Positions 1 through 11,070 of a stretch of DNA of 64,000 nt are shown one piece after another. This DNA comes from Acarospora socialis (lineage: Eukaryota > Ascomycota > Lecanoromycetes > Acarosporales > Acarosporaceae): assembly GCA_025617375.2 (NCBI GenBank), contig JAMYGW020000009.1, forward strand, positions 1,302,001 through 1,366,000, written 5' to 3'. Each line of letters begins with the position of its first letter. Position 1 is the first letter of the stretch. The position numbers were made by a program, and so were the translations under genes. The notes under the pieces were generated by a model. The model made no database searches and was not told where the DNA came from. It saw nothing but the letters and a program-made list of their open reading frames with translations.

Positions 1-402
1 AGTGAGGATTCGTCCGAGATCGTGTTTTTGCTAGTTGAAAACTACCTTTGACCACTCCTGTTGGTCTTCGGATCGACTGGGAATTTTTGGACAAAAACTG
101 CTTCGCTCGTAGAAGAAAAGCCTTTTCATTACTGAAACTCCTTGCGAGTCGCTGTAGAGAAGAGAGCTGGTTGTAGATACATGGGAGTCGAGAGAGCAGC
201 ACTACTAGCTATTGTATATGGAAGACGTGTGTAGAGCCTGTCCGTCCGTCCAGGATGCCAGTCATGCCGTGAAGATATCTCCTACAGCTTCGAGAGCAAC
301 TTGTGTACCGACGGTGCTGAGTAGCAGCTGCGTATAAGCTACTCAGCCTACCCAAGGTGGCCGTGGGATAATCGTCATACTCTTGTTTTGAATTGCAATA
401 GA
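1..402. other. Upstream region of the MAT2B-like gene
   Basis: No coding frame with a recognisable product is visible here. It presumably holds the promoter and 5' leader of the gene starting at 403. No clear TATA box or tRNA was found. Confidence 0.4.
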
Positions 403-1588
403 ATGACCAGAACAGTGTTAGTGACTGGGGCGACAGGTTTACTTGGGCGTGAAGTCGTGGGAGCTTTCCAGAGAGCTGGGTGGGAGGCTGTCGGGACCGG
501 CTTTACCAGAGCTCGACCGCCTTCCACACTCAAGGTCGATTTAGGGAGAGAAGAGGATATCGTGGCTGCTCTTGAGGAAGTCAAGTATGAAGCCCAGCGT
601 GTGCGATACGAGATGATCTTTAATCGAGATCCTGAAACTGATGGGTCCGAAGGCCACAAGTAGTCGTTCACTGTACGGACTATCTACCAACATTATTCGT
701 CCTGCGTCAGGTTCACAAGCTTATGATCTAGGTGCTGCCAAACGGTCCCCTGACCAATGTGACGCCGATCCCAGCGCTGCCCGGGCCATCAATGTTACTG
801 CCTCTCGTCTTCTCGCACGTGCGACCAACGCCCGGTCGATCCTACTAATTTATATCTCTACGGACTACGTCTTCCCTGGTACTCGTGGTGATGCACCCTA
901 TGACAACGATGCACCCGCCCATCCTTCCAACCTGTATGGTCAGACAAAGCTCGATGGTGAAACCTCAGTTCTAGAAGAGACTGCAGATACCTGCTTGGGT
1001 GTCGTCCTGAGGGTACCGGTCCTTTACGGACATGCAGAGGATAACCAGGAAAGTGCCATCAATGTGCTACTGGATGCGTTGTGGAAAGCACAAGAAAAAG
1101 GTGCACAGATTAACATGGACGACTGGGCCTTGAGGTATCCCACCAACACAGAGGACGTGGGAAGGGTCTGTCAGGACGTTGCAGTTAGATACTTGGAAGC
1201 TGGGAAGGGGAGATCTTCGTTGCCGAGGGTATTGCAATTCTCCTCCGAAGACCGGTACACGAAGTTCGAGATTTGCGAACTGCTGGCGGAAATCATGGGA
1301 TTGCCCCTTGACGGGATCGTGAGGAACCAGCCGGGCAACATTCAAAGCGGAGGCGTACAGAGACCGTATGACACGCATCTGTCTACGAGGGCACTGAAGG
1401 AACTAGGGATCGATGTGCAGACGCAGGATTTCAAGGATTGGTGGTTGGTTCGCCAGTACCGCAAGCCACAACACATGATACTGACAGCTACGCAGGAGAC
1501 GGGAGGTTCGAGCAGTGCGGAGATAGGTAGAGACGCGTGTGAGCTCTGTGTGACTCGTCTAACTTACCAGATCAACTGTTCGTCGTAG
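403..1588 (+). CDS. MAT2B / dTDP-4-dehydrorhamnose reductase-like SDR protein (3 exons)
   Basis: Extended short-chain dehydrogenase fold of the RmlD/MAT2B family; fungal members are annotated as the regulatory beta subunit of methionine adenosyltransferase. Exons fit at 403-584, 653-672 and 732-1588, giving 352 residues in one frame. The start is the ATG at 403, directly before the Rossmann motif VTGATGLLG (GxxGxxG). Exon 2 is only 20 nt and encodes PQVVVHC, the strand that normally precedes the CAA motif at the start of exon 3. Further family marks are [10 protein letters not shown] and YGQTK (Tyr-x3-Lys). The C-terminal tail after DFKDWW is longer than usual and unlike the family, so the last 50 residues or so may be mis-spliced. 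Assignment to the family is strong; whether it is an enzyme or a regulator cannot be read from the sequence. Confidence 0.85.
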
Positions 1589-2206
1589 CACGCACTCAAT
1601 CTAGACGATTGTTAGACCCAGTCCGGGGGGAAGGTAGGATCACAGATGCCGGCATAGGTCCTTGTGGAGGGCTGCAAATGCACTGACGCCAGCATCGAAT
1701 ATGGTTATGGGGTTACTGAGAGCAAGGAGCTCGGCTGCCTGCTTCACAACGACGCGGACGGGAAGTTGATGCTCCCTGAAATAGTTACATATCTTGTAGT
1801 TGGGCGTGAGGACTCGCAATTTCCACATGCTGCTCACTGTTCTCTATAATTACGGGACTTGTACTCGTACGGAGTAGGTAAGCGCACTGTGGCAACTCTG
1901 GGCAAATGCATAAAGGATACCTTACCTACAAATACCTAACCAAACATGCCTGGAAGATACCTTATTACACCTAAATGTAGGCCTGACGTAACATCAATCA
2001 AGCTTGGTGTACTATGTAAGTTTCTTGAATACCTGCGACCAATTTTCTTATCCTACCATACCTTGTAATCTCCCTCCTTCTCTAAGGTGTCAAACCCCGC
2101 CAATATTTAATTAAATCGCCCATCCCTCTGGACTCGCCGCGCCCACGCATTGATATTCATCATCAATGCCTCGCCAACGCACACTCCCCTGTCAACTCCT
2201 ATATCA
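1589..2206. other. Intergenic region with TACCT-type motifs
   Basis: No convincing gene. From about 1916 to 1975 there are several TACCTTACCT and ATACCTA motifs, the same family of short motifs seen upstream of the Nrp1-like gene. The region must also contain the 3' end of the MAT2B-like gene and the promoter of the RA-PH gene. Confidence 0.4.
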
Positions 2207-5045
2207 ATGGCATCAGAAACGCAGACGGCGCCTCTGCCGGAACCTAAATTCTCAAGATATCGTTCGGTGAAGAGGGCTTTGGCCAGCGACGCGTTGCCCT
2301 TGCCTTTGGCCGCGTCGTCTGTGACACTTCCCCCACCTAGGCTCGATCCTACTTCGCATAGTTTCTCTCGCTATCGAGGTACTCATTCCATAAAGCTCCC
2401 ATCAACTTCTCCCTCGAATTTCGCTTCGGACTCGGCGCCGGGCCATGGTATCGAGCAGGCACCCCGCCCTAAAGACCATGCTTCGAAAGCCCTTCCCTCG
2501 ACTCGCCAGACGAGCCCATCAGGGAAACACACGGTATCGCTAGCAACACAACGAGTACATGAATTACCTCGTTCTCCAGAAGCTGATTGCTCAAACCCTA
2601 CTACTTACTCGGGACCCACATCACGGCCGAAGAACCGGGGCGGACACATGCATACCAAGCTTCTTGATCCTGCATCTGATCCTACCGTAGAAAGTTCACA
2701 ACCCACTGGCGAGTATGAGTCACAACAGCAAGGCCATGAGGGTGAGGCGAAGCACCAAAGCCGGCAACTACCGGTAACCCAAACGCAACGAACACCGGGA
2801 CTGGGCCCTCTTTCTCGCTGTGACGCGGGGGATAGTCGTCAGAAAAGGCTTGGAAAGCAGGACGCTTGTGGAACGCTTAGGGCGGATACAAGGCAAGTGA
2901 ACAAGTCGGAATTCCAGACGAGGGAGAAGCACAAGCGGTCAGATCAGAAACGCGATGTTATCGAGTCTGCCCTATCGTTTCCGAGGAATAGCACGGGCTA
3001 TGAAACCGGACCTCTGTCAATAGGTCACGACAGACCATCCCGTGCAATATCGGCCAGCACAGGGAAGACCGGGGAGACGTTAAATAGGACGATCTCGTCG
3101 CCTGTACGCTTAGATTTAGGGGCCGGAACGGTCGTGCCCGGACTGGATGCGCCGCTTTCTGCGGTCAACGCTGGTGAACGGGTATGTTAAGTTCCTCAGA
3201 GAAGCATCACTGGCGCTAATATATCACGGTCAGAGAGTCTTGATTAGGTGCAACAGCTCTGAGATAGACCTCCCTATCCACCCGACCACAACCTCCCTGG
3301 ACCTCATCCTCTCAGCCAGAAATGTTATTTCCGAGAAATTCCAGCCCTCGACTTCGGTTCTGTTGGAGTCCTTCACACGACTTGGCCTTGAACGACGAAT
3401 TCGTAAATACGAACATGTCCGGGATATTATGAATTCTTGGGATCATGATGCGCAGAATAAACTGGATTTGGTACCGTCGGCAACAGGAGGTGATGACGAG
3501 GACTTAGATGTCAAACACGTCCCCGACGAACGACCTCTGGATACCTCTGTGTACATTCACTATTCCCAGAAGCCGGGCAAATGGGACAAGCGCTGGGCAA
3601 CGCTGAGATCGGACGGGCAAGTCCAAGTAGCCAAACGGGACGGGGCCGAGGCGTCTAACATCTGCCATTTGTCCGACTTTGACATATACGTTCCAACACG
3701 ACGCCAATTATCGAAAAGGATCAGACCACCCAAAAGAATATGCTTCGCCGTGAAAAGCCAACAGAAGTCCTCCATCTTTCTCAGCACGGCCAACTTCGTG
3801 CACTTCTTTGCAACCAATGACAAGAAAGTCGCAGCATTGTGGTATAGCGCAGTGCAGGGCTGGAGGAGCTGGTACCTGGTGAACGTCATGGGCAAAGGGA
3901 GGACAAGGGACGACTCTGATATCAACGTCTCCGTGGGCTTAAATCAAATGACAGGAAGCGGCATCGCCTCTGAAACTACAAGGCATCAGAAAGCTCCATC
4001 AACCAGTTCTATACCGTACCAGATCGGTTCGTTTCGGCCTCTTCTGCCACCTGGCAACCTTCAATCCGATCTCTTTGCGACTGACCGCACGCATACTTCT
4101 TCTGCTGAAGCGCCACCGGTGACTGCCACAGCGTTGCACGCACGGAAATTGTCAATTCGTGGGAAACGCGCTCCGGCCCCAGCAGTTCACAGAGAGTGTA
4201 CAGGGGATACCGTGGTTGCTGATTCCAAGCCTGACACTCGGTCTCGCCCGTCTACTGGAGGCCCAACACTTCAGACACTTGAAGCTACGACCTTTGCGCC
4301 GACGAGCCTATTGGGTCGAACTTACAGCCACCGGCAGAGGACTCAATTCGAGCGCGAGATATCGTCCAACGTTACTAACGCTGCAACTCCCCTCACCGGT
4401 TTATTGGGCGGACAATCTGATCAGTCCATGCGTGCGTCAGCGGAGACAAGTGGGAAGCCGACCCTCAACCGGACTGCGACAGCACGCTCCACTAGAAAGG
4501 GATCAGTAGGGCCAAAGCGTATCGCTTCACAGCACCAGAAGCCGGAGCCTCTGATCGATCTAAGCCCGGAGTATAAGGAAGCCCCACAACACACACGAAG
4601 AGGGCGTGGTGTGATCCCGCGTCAGATGCCCCCCGGGGGTCTAGTAGACATAGCGACGTCGCCCGAGGTCCTAATCCCCATTCCTCCCGCTATCGCGTGG
4701 CGCAGACCTGGCACGAGCAATGATGAAGCGTCCTCACTGCAACGGACAAGCGCAGCGCGACCTTCGGTTGATACGACGCGCAGTTCCGTCCAGGAAGAAG
4801 TAGACGCGTTTACGGGTGGCCTCTTAGCCAGGACAGGCAGCAGCCAAGGTGGTACGGGCAGAGGCAGGGGCTTGGTGACGGGTGACAGGCATGCGAAAGG
4901 GCCGATGCTGGATTTTAGCGAAAAGAGTCGATTTCTGCCGGGGAGCCTCCTGGCTCACGTGGAGCAAAACACCGGTAGCGCCGGGCCGGTGATCGAGAGA
5001 GAAAAGAGATTGGATATCAACATGGCGGTTGGCGAAGGTTTGTGA
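2207..5045 (+). CDS. RA-PH domain protein (Ras-associating plus pleckstrin homology), 2 exons
   Basis: Probable cortical signalling adaptor. Exons 2207-3181 and 3234-5045 join in phase 0 (donor GTATGT, acceptor CACGGTCAG), giving 928 residues. The start is the ATG at 2207, the first in frame. The N-terminal 320 residues are Ser/Pro/Thr/Arg-rich and look disordered, with short SRYR repeats. After the junction comes a ubiquitin-like Ras-association region starting RVLIRCNSSEIDLPIHP. A PH domain follows at about residues 427-545, with YIHYSQKPGKWDKRWATLR and the C-terminal helix AALWYSAVQGWRSWY. The remaining 380 residues are again low-complexity. RA followed by PH is the arrangement of the Grb7/MRL (RIAM, lamellipodin) group and of uncharacterised fungal relatives. 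Binding to a Ras GTPase and to phosphoinositides at the membrane is inferred from the domains. No function specific to this fungus can be given. Confidence 0.8.
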
Positions 5046-6549
5046 TCTCAGAGGCATCGGTCACCATGTGTTGTTGACGCACCGGTACTTAATTTGGACA
5101 GTGATGCATGGTGGCCGATGCCCATCTAGAGGTGCTGTTCCTGTAACGCTAACCAGGTACCAACCGCGTCTTCTCGTTCGAATATCCCAGCAAGAGCACG
5201 ATAGAGGTAGGCAGAAGGGGCGTTGATCACAGATCCACAACGAGTACAAGTTTCGACCATGAATGAACACCTTCTCCCTACAACCGAGGAAGGCTCCACT
5301 AGAGGATGGTTTGGTCTTTTGTGCGGAATCTGGGAAACTAGACGCAACAGAGAACTGGGATTCCTGCTGTTTCACTTATCAGGCTTGAGGCAAGGGGAGA
5401 GATGGGGTAGATTCTTGATGCATTAGTTCCAGTAAAAGAGGTCCATCGGGGGAACTATCAAGGCGTCTGATTTACATGTACTTATTTGCATCATCCAAGC
5501 TGAGGTGAGCAACCTGCATGTAGGTAAGGTAAGATCTTACCTTCGAAGCCGGATAGCCGTCCCCTGGGTACTCGTCTACGCATAATTCGTCCGATAAGGT
5601 TCGAACCGCACGAGGGCTTGCATATGGGCTTACAAATGCAATGCACAACACAGTCTACGAAGGGCGTGTTTTTCAGTGTCCGGGCGAACTATAAGCGGGG
5701 AACATGGTGTTTTTCGACATATCGCAACCAAACACTGCAAAAATATCTGCAATATAGATAGAACAAGAGCTGAGATACCGTCTTCAAAGCATAGATATGT
5801 CTTTAATATGATCTATTCTACACTTAATTTGTATCATTCTATGGTGAGTTTATTGAGTTGTGCTGTGTAAACACCGTGTTTGGCGCTTATGAGCAAGATT
5901 GTACGCCAGCCCAAAATCTTGATCCAACGGCTTGAGGGTCTCCAACTTCACATGAATTGGCAAATATAGCAGCTATAGTCTCTTTGCAGAATGAGATACT
6001 GACTTTATCACTGAAGATAACCAAATCTTCGCTGAGGTAACTGCGTTTCATTGAGATCTTGTCCTTCCAAATGTAAAACTGCAAAGCTGCGGGGTGGCGT
6101 GCAAATTTGCTCGTCGCCTTCGTACTACGGAGTTACACATATGTACTCGGGGTTAATATTAGCCAGTCTGCCAGCGCTGCGAGGATTAAATCACACCATG
6201 AATCACTAACACACGTCCCCAGGCCGGGAATTTTATACGTGTTAAAGCTTCTACGTACCTCAATATGTGCTGACCTTGAGTTATGACACAGATGAAAGAG
6301 ATGCAGGGCTTCAACATCTATCTCAGTTCCGCCGCCGAGGGAAGAAGAGAATAAGGTAGAGTACCGCTCTCGTCCGTCATGCATATTCCCCTTTCTCATA
6401 TATCTCTCCTTTTTCCAACTGCATGTTCGGAGGATCAATTCGACTTACCCATCTGACCTCATATCTGTCCCAAGAGAGCCAATTACGAGCTTCAGCTGTC
6501 TTCCACATATCAAGTATCATTCACGCGAGGGCCTACCATATTGCTGAGA
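5046..6549. other. Intergenic, 1.5 kb, no gene recognised
   Basis: Frames here are short, start without context and resemble nothing known. 5526-5543 is a perfect 18-bp palindrome of the TACCTT motif type. 5690-6100 is more AT-rich than its surroundings and could be an old transposon remnant, but no repeat ends were found. The last few hundred bases should include the promoter of the MFS gene. Confidence 0.35.
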
Positions 6550-8220
6550 ATGGTGAACGACCACCGTAATGACGATGTTTCTTCCCACACTCTTACCGGA
6601 GCAGATTCGCAAAGGGGACCGAACAGGTTGTCTCACTGGCGAGTCGTCGCTTCCCATTCCTTGGTCACGCCGGCAGTGTTGAATCATAGCTATGTCGGCT
6701 CCGGGACCGAAGAGGAGCCCTACGTCGTCGAGTTTATCCCGGACGATCCTCGAGACCCGATGCTGTTTCCCATGTGGAAGAAATGGACTCTTACCATCCT
6801 CGTCGCTATCGCGCTTCTGGCGGTCTCGTTCGCCTCCTCGGCATACACCGGTGGTGTCAGCCAAATCATTGAAGAGTTCGCTGCCAGCCCAGAAGTCGTC
6901 ACCCTGGGCATCTCGCTCTTCGTCCTCGGCTTCGCCATCGGTCCGCTGCTCTGGGCTCCGCTCTCGGAGCTGTTCGGTCGGCAGGCCCTTTTCTTCGGCA
7001 CCTATGGGGCGCTCACCGCGTTTAATGCGGGTGCCGCTGGCTCACGGAATATTCAGACCCTTGTCATCCTTCGCTTTTTCGCCGGCGCCTTTGGATCTTC
7101 ACCTCTGACCAACGCCGGTGGTGTTATTGCCGACATGTTTTCCGCTTCGCAGCGAGGGTAGGCCATGAGCATATTCGCTGCGGCACCTTTCATGGGCCCG
7201 GTGCTTGGCCCTATCGTTGGTGGCTTCCTGGGTGAAGCGAAGGGATGGCGATGGGTTGAAGGCCTGATGGCGATCTTCACCGGCGCCATGTGGATCATCG
7301 GCTCTCTGACCATTCCCGAAACGTATCCACCCGTTCTCCTGCGCAAACGTGTAGCCGCCCTGTTCAAGGCGACCGGTAAAGTTTATCGTACGAAGATGGA
7401 CGTGCGGTCGAGTAAACCGCAGTCGGTTGGCGAGGCATTCAAGGTAGCTCTGTCAAGGCCATGGATCCTACTTTTCCGTGAACCAATTGTCCTCCTCTTG
7501 AGTGTGTACATGAGCATTATTTATGGAACTCTCTATATGATGTTCGCCGCCTTCCCTATCGTCTTCCAGCAACAGCGGGGCTGGAGTGAAGGCATCGGTG
7601 GTCTCGCTTTCCTCGGCGTGGCCGTCGGGATGTTGGCAGCAGTCATATATACCATCCCCGACAACACGCGCTATCAACAGGCAGCGGAACAGTACAGGAA
7701 AGACGGGGCTACCGGCACACCCCCGGAAGTGCGACTGCCACCTAGCTTGATGGGTTCCGTCTGTATTCCGGTCGGCTTGTTCGTCTTCGCCTGGACGAAT
7801 TACCCATCCATCCACTGGATCGTGTGCATCATCGCCACGGTCCCATTCGGCTTCGGCATGGTTCTGGTCTTCCTAAGCATCATGAATTACCTCATCGACG
7901 CCTACACCATCTACGCTGCTTCCGTCCTGGCCGCCAATTCCGTCCTCCGCAGTCTCTTCGGCGCCGCCTTTCCGCTCTTCACCACGCATATGTATGACAA
8001 TCTGGGCATCCACTGGGCCAGCACCATTCCCGCGTTCCTGGCGCTCATGTGCGTGCCATTCCCGTTTCTTTTCTACCGGTATGGATCAGCCATTAGGAAG
8101 AGATGCAAATTCGCGGCGGACGCGGAACGAGTCATGATGGAGCTCACCCAGAAAGGTTCAAGGAACAAGAAGGATGGTGGAGATGCCAACGGCGCAGACA
8201 AACCGAAAGAGGAAGTCTGA
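6550..8220 (+). pseudogene. DHA1-family MFS transporter (Flu1/Tpo-like) with one in-frame TAG
   Basis: Twelve-helix proton-coupled drug or polyamine exporter of the DHA1 group, plasma-membrane type. The first ATG is at 6550; the frame runs intronless to a stop at 8220, 557 codons including one internal TAG at 7159-7161 (codon 204). The N-terminal tail is followed by EEEPYVVEFIPDDPRDPMLF, then helix 1, the motif-A loop PLSELFGRQ and helices up to ADMFSASQRG. The stop sits where relatives read Leu in [16 protein letters not shown]. Everything after it is well conserved: [13 protein letters not shown], then [19 protein letters not shown] at the start of the second half. An intron cannot remove the stop without deleting the conserved motif-C region (GPxxGPxxGG). 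It is a fresh pseudogene, a polymorphism, a readthrough site or a sequencing error; these cannot be told apart here. The transported substrate is unknown. Confidence 0.8.
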
Positions 8221-9342
8221 CGTACTCTGAGGAGATGCACTTCGACAAGACGGTCTTCAGGCCTCGTCTTCCATCATGCACTTGGAGCATGCATTAGCGG
8301 CATTTTGGCGTTCAAACAGCGAGTCTTTCGTAAGATCGCTTCGTCGAGCTCGAGTATTATAATCCTGATGCGTAGAAATCAAAACAATCTAGTTCGGCCA
8401 GATATTCTTTCTCTCATGCTGAAAATGAGTGTCTCGACTGCTGGATTGACCTCCAGATATGAACTTCCTGGCTGTCATGTTAAAAAGTGAATTCAAATTC
8501 CTGAATGCAGTCAGTTGAGCCAGCCTAACAGGTAATGTCTCTATCGAACAGATGTGTCCATGTTGTCGAGGTAGATTCATTCACAAACAGGTTACCTTCA
8601 TTTTGCAAGCCCAGCTGAATGAGAGGATTGACAACGAGGTCATAGCAAGTATCTTGGTACTTCGAACATATGCTCGGATGAGCTGGCAAAAGCGAAGGTG
8701 CTTTTTACGCGCCGTCCGATAGGTTCACAGTGTCTTTGGCTGTTTGCAGTACTGTCCGCATGTCTCCCAAACATTGGGGTCAAGAGAAGTATAAGTGCGT
8801 AGTAATAGGATCAAGAGAGTAGCGGCATACAGAGCTGTGAATAATGAATGTGACAGTCTTCCCAGCGTCAGTCAAATCAGCGCGTGTTTAAAGAGATTTG
8901 GGCCTCTAAAGACAGACTATTGACTGTCAACCTGCGTGCTTGCTCGCTGTTCATATCAGTGCTTTGTCAATTGGTACGGTATTTGATAACAGTAACCCTC
9001 ATACTCGAGATCTGATGAAGTGGAGCGATCCATACTAGTCTCATTCCTTACACATTCCGGACTTCTTCTGCAGTCGCCAAGGCTCATACTCTGTAGGTGG
9101 TTCTTACCTACCTCGTCAACAACTTGGCGTTTGGTCCCATGCAGATACTGTACATATCTGAGTTGTCCTACATCCATCCAATCAGTCACCCGAACGCCTT
9201 CCGCCGCGAAATCCAGCGAAGGAGACTCCACACCCCTCGGGGATTTCTAAAGCCAATAGAGTACCCAGCCGCTTTTTTCGCTGTGTTACTGCCAGCTTGA
9301 AGCCTGTCGTCCGATCGCGACAAGCTGGCTTTCTTCAACATC
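8221..9342. other. Intergenic, 1.1 kb, no gene recognised
   Basis: Only short unsupported frames are present. No inverted ends, tRNA or repeats were noticed. It should contain the 3' end of the MFS gene and the promoter of the F-box gene. Confidence 0.35.
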
Positions 9343-11070
9343 ATGAAATTCCTCAAGCATATACGTTCCAGATCGAAGCTGAAGAATAACGGCGCCGAAG
9401 CTCAAGTTTACACTCATTATGCGCCGCCCACTTTCGCTGCAACCGGATCCTCTGGCTTGTATGTCTCTGCGAAACTCCCCACCGCGGTCGTGGAAAGGAT
9501 TTTCTGCTCTGTCTGTCCACACACAAGAGACATGACGTATGAGTCTTCTGAAGAATCCGTCATGGGCGATGGGTGCATGTTATGTGATATGCGCGACCTG
9601 GCTCAGTGCGCCTTGGTCTGTCGACGGTGGGCAGAAGTCGCGCAGAATTTACTGTGAGTGGGTCAGGGTGTGTCGTGGCGGTCATCAATATGAGACCTTC
9701 ACTGACTGTGACCCTATCGTAGATACCATAGTGTCCGGATCGATGCGGTCCACTACTGCGAGCGAGAGATTGAGCTGGCGAAGAGCCGGAAGCGACGATC
9801 GTTCTTCGAACGCAACGGAGACCCGAAGGATGCACCTCAGCAAAGGCTTCAGCTGTTCTCTAGGACGGTCAGAAATGATGAATCTCTGGCCATGATGGTC
9901 CTACTGCTCAAGATGCCTTATATGACGCGAGAAACATGTAAAGCAGACCTCGCCCGGACGGTTTCGGTGTTACCCAATCTGCGGTATGTGGACCTGCCGG
10001 AAGGATTCTACAGCGACGACCCTTCGGCGAATACGCTGAAACAAGAGCTTGAGGCTCGTTGCCCCGATTTGCGGAAGATGAAGTATCACACCGGAGCCGA
10101 GCAAAGCTTCACGAATCTTGCACAATCACGGCTATGGCAATGTATGGAGATACTGGAACTATCGCATCTGATGATTGAATCCAATACTTTTCTGCAGGTC
10201 GTCAGCTCCTTTCCGGCTTTGCATCAGCTCAAAATTGTTGACGCGCCCTGGCTCAACGACTCGACATTCCAGGTTACATCCTCGTTACCATCCATGCCAC
10301 CTCTACACAATCTTTCAATCCAAGATGCACCAAATCTTACCGCCTACGGTCTTCAATCATATCTTGCACGGCCAGAGATTCGGGAAATGCTCTCGACCCT
10401 CAACCTAATCTCCACTGGCGTCCTCCTGCAATCTCTCCATCTAGTGCTTGCCAGCGCTCCGTATCTCGCTCACCTCTCAATCAACGAGAGTGTCAACCGC
10501 TCCCTTCCGGCGGAACCTATCCCTCCGCTCAGCTCCCGATCTCTTCACTCGCTGCACTTTGAAATCGTTTCTTCGACGTCGTCTTACGGGATCCAGCCAC
10601 CAGCGGATTCATACTACAGCTACCTGACCGAGTCTCTCCTAAGTCACTCTCTCCCGTCGCTCCGCACTCTCTACGTCCGCTCCAATACGTTCCCAGAAAC
10701 CCTGCTTGCGCCTCCGGCAGCTCCTTTCGCTCGGCAACCGGCCAACTCGATCCCAAGAGGGCTCCCGCATGCTCTCTCGGTCTACAGCAAAGGTCTCGAC
10801 GAGCTGGAGTGGAACCTGACTTCGATCTATCCTCCCACCGCACCGGGCCGGCGAGGCAGCGCGAGTCCCACCCGACCAATCAGCGCGTACTCGTACGGCG
10901 CGTCGCTGAGTCTGACGTCGAGCGGAGACAGTCGAAGCAACTCCATGGTCGGAAACGGGTTTGGCGGGTTCTTGGCCGTCCCGGGCGAGGATGGCGGGAG
11001 GGTGGGGAGTTCCTTTGGGAAGAAAGGGCAAGGGAGGAGCGGAAGTAAATCAGAGGGGTGGATGGGATGA
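9343..11070 (+). CDS. F-box protein with leucine-rich-repeat-like region (2 exons)
   Basis: Likely substrate-recognition subunit of an SCF (Skp1-cullin-F-box) ubiquitin ligase. Exons 9343-9653 and 9723-11070 join in phase (donor GTGAGT, branch CTGACT, acceptor ATCGTAG), giving 552 residues. The start is the ATG at 9343. The F-box is split by a short insert: LPTAVVERIF at about residue 46, then DLAQCALVCRRWAEVAQNLLYHSVRID running across the splice junction. After it come LRR-like stretches such as VLPNLRYVDLPEGF, MEILELSHLMI, FPALHQLKIVDAP and LHNLSIQDAPNL. The last 70 residues are Ser/Gly-rich and disordered. The type is common in filamentous ascomycetes, where most members have no known target; none can be proposed here. 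The family call is good and the substrate is unknown. Confidence 0.8.

Noticed and set aside
388-402. Upstream in-frame start of the MAT2B-like protein at 388
   Set aside because: It would use TTG; the ATG at 403 directly precedes the Rossmann motif.
1664-1849. Small plus-strand frame after the MAT2B-like gene
   Set aside because: Short, no recognised motif and no ATG in good context; likely 3' untranslated or spacer DNA.
5590-5612. tRNA-like GGTTCGAACC near 5598
   Set aside because: No cloverleaf can be drawn around it; the motif is a short palindrome by itself.
7157-7240. Intron hiding the MFS stop codon
   Set aside because: The only fitting donor and acceptor would delete the conserved [13 protein letters not shown] segment.
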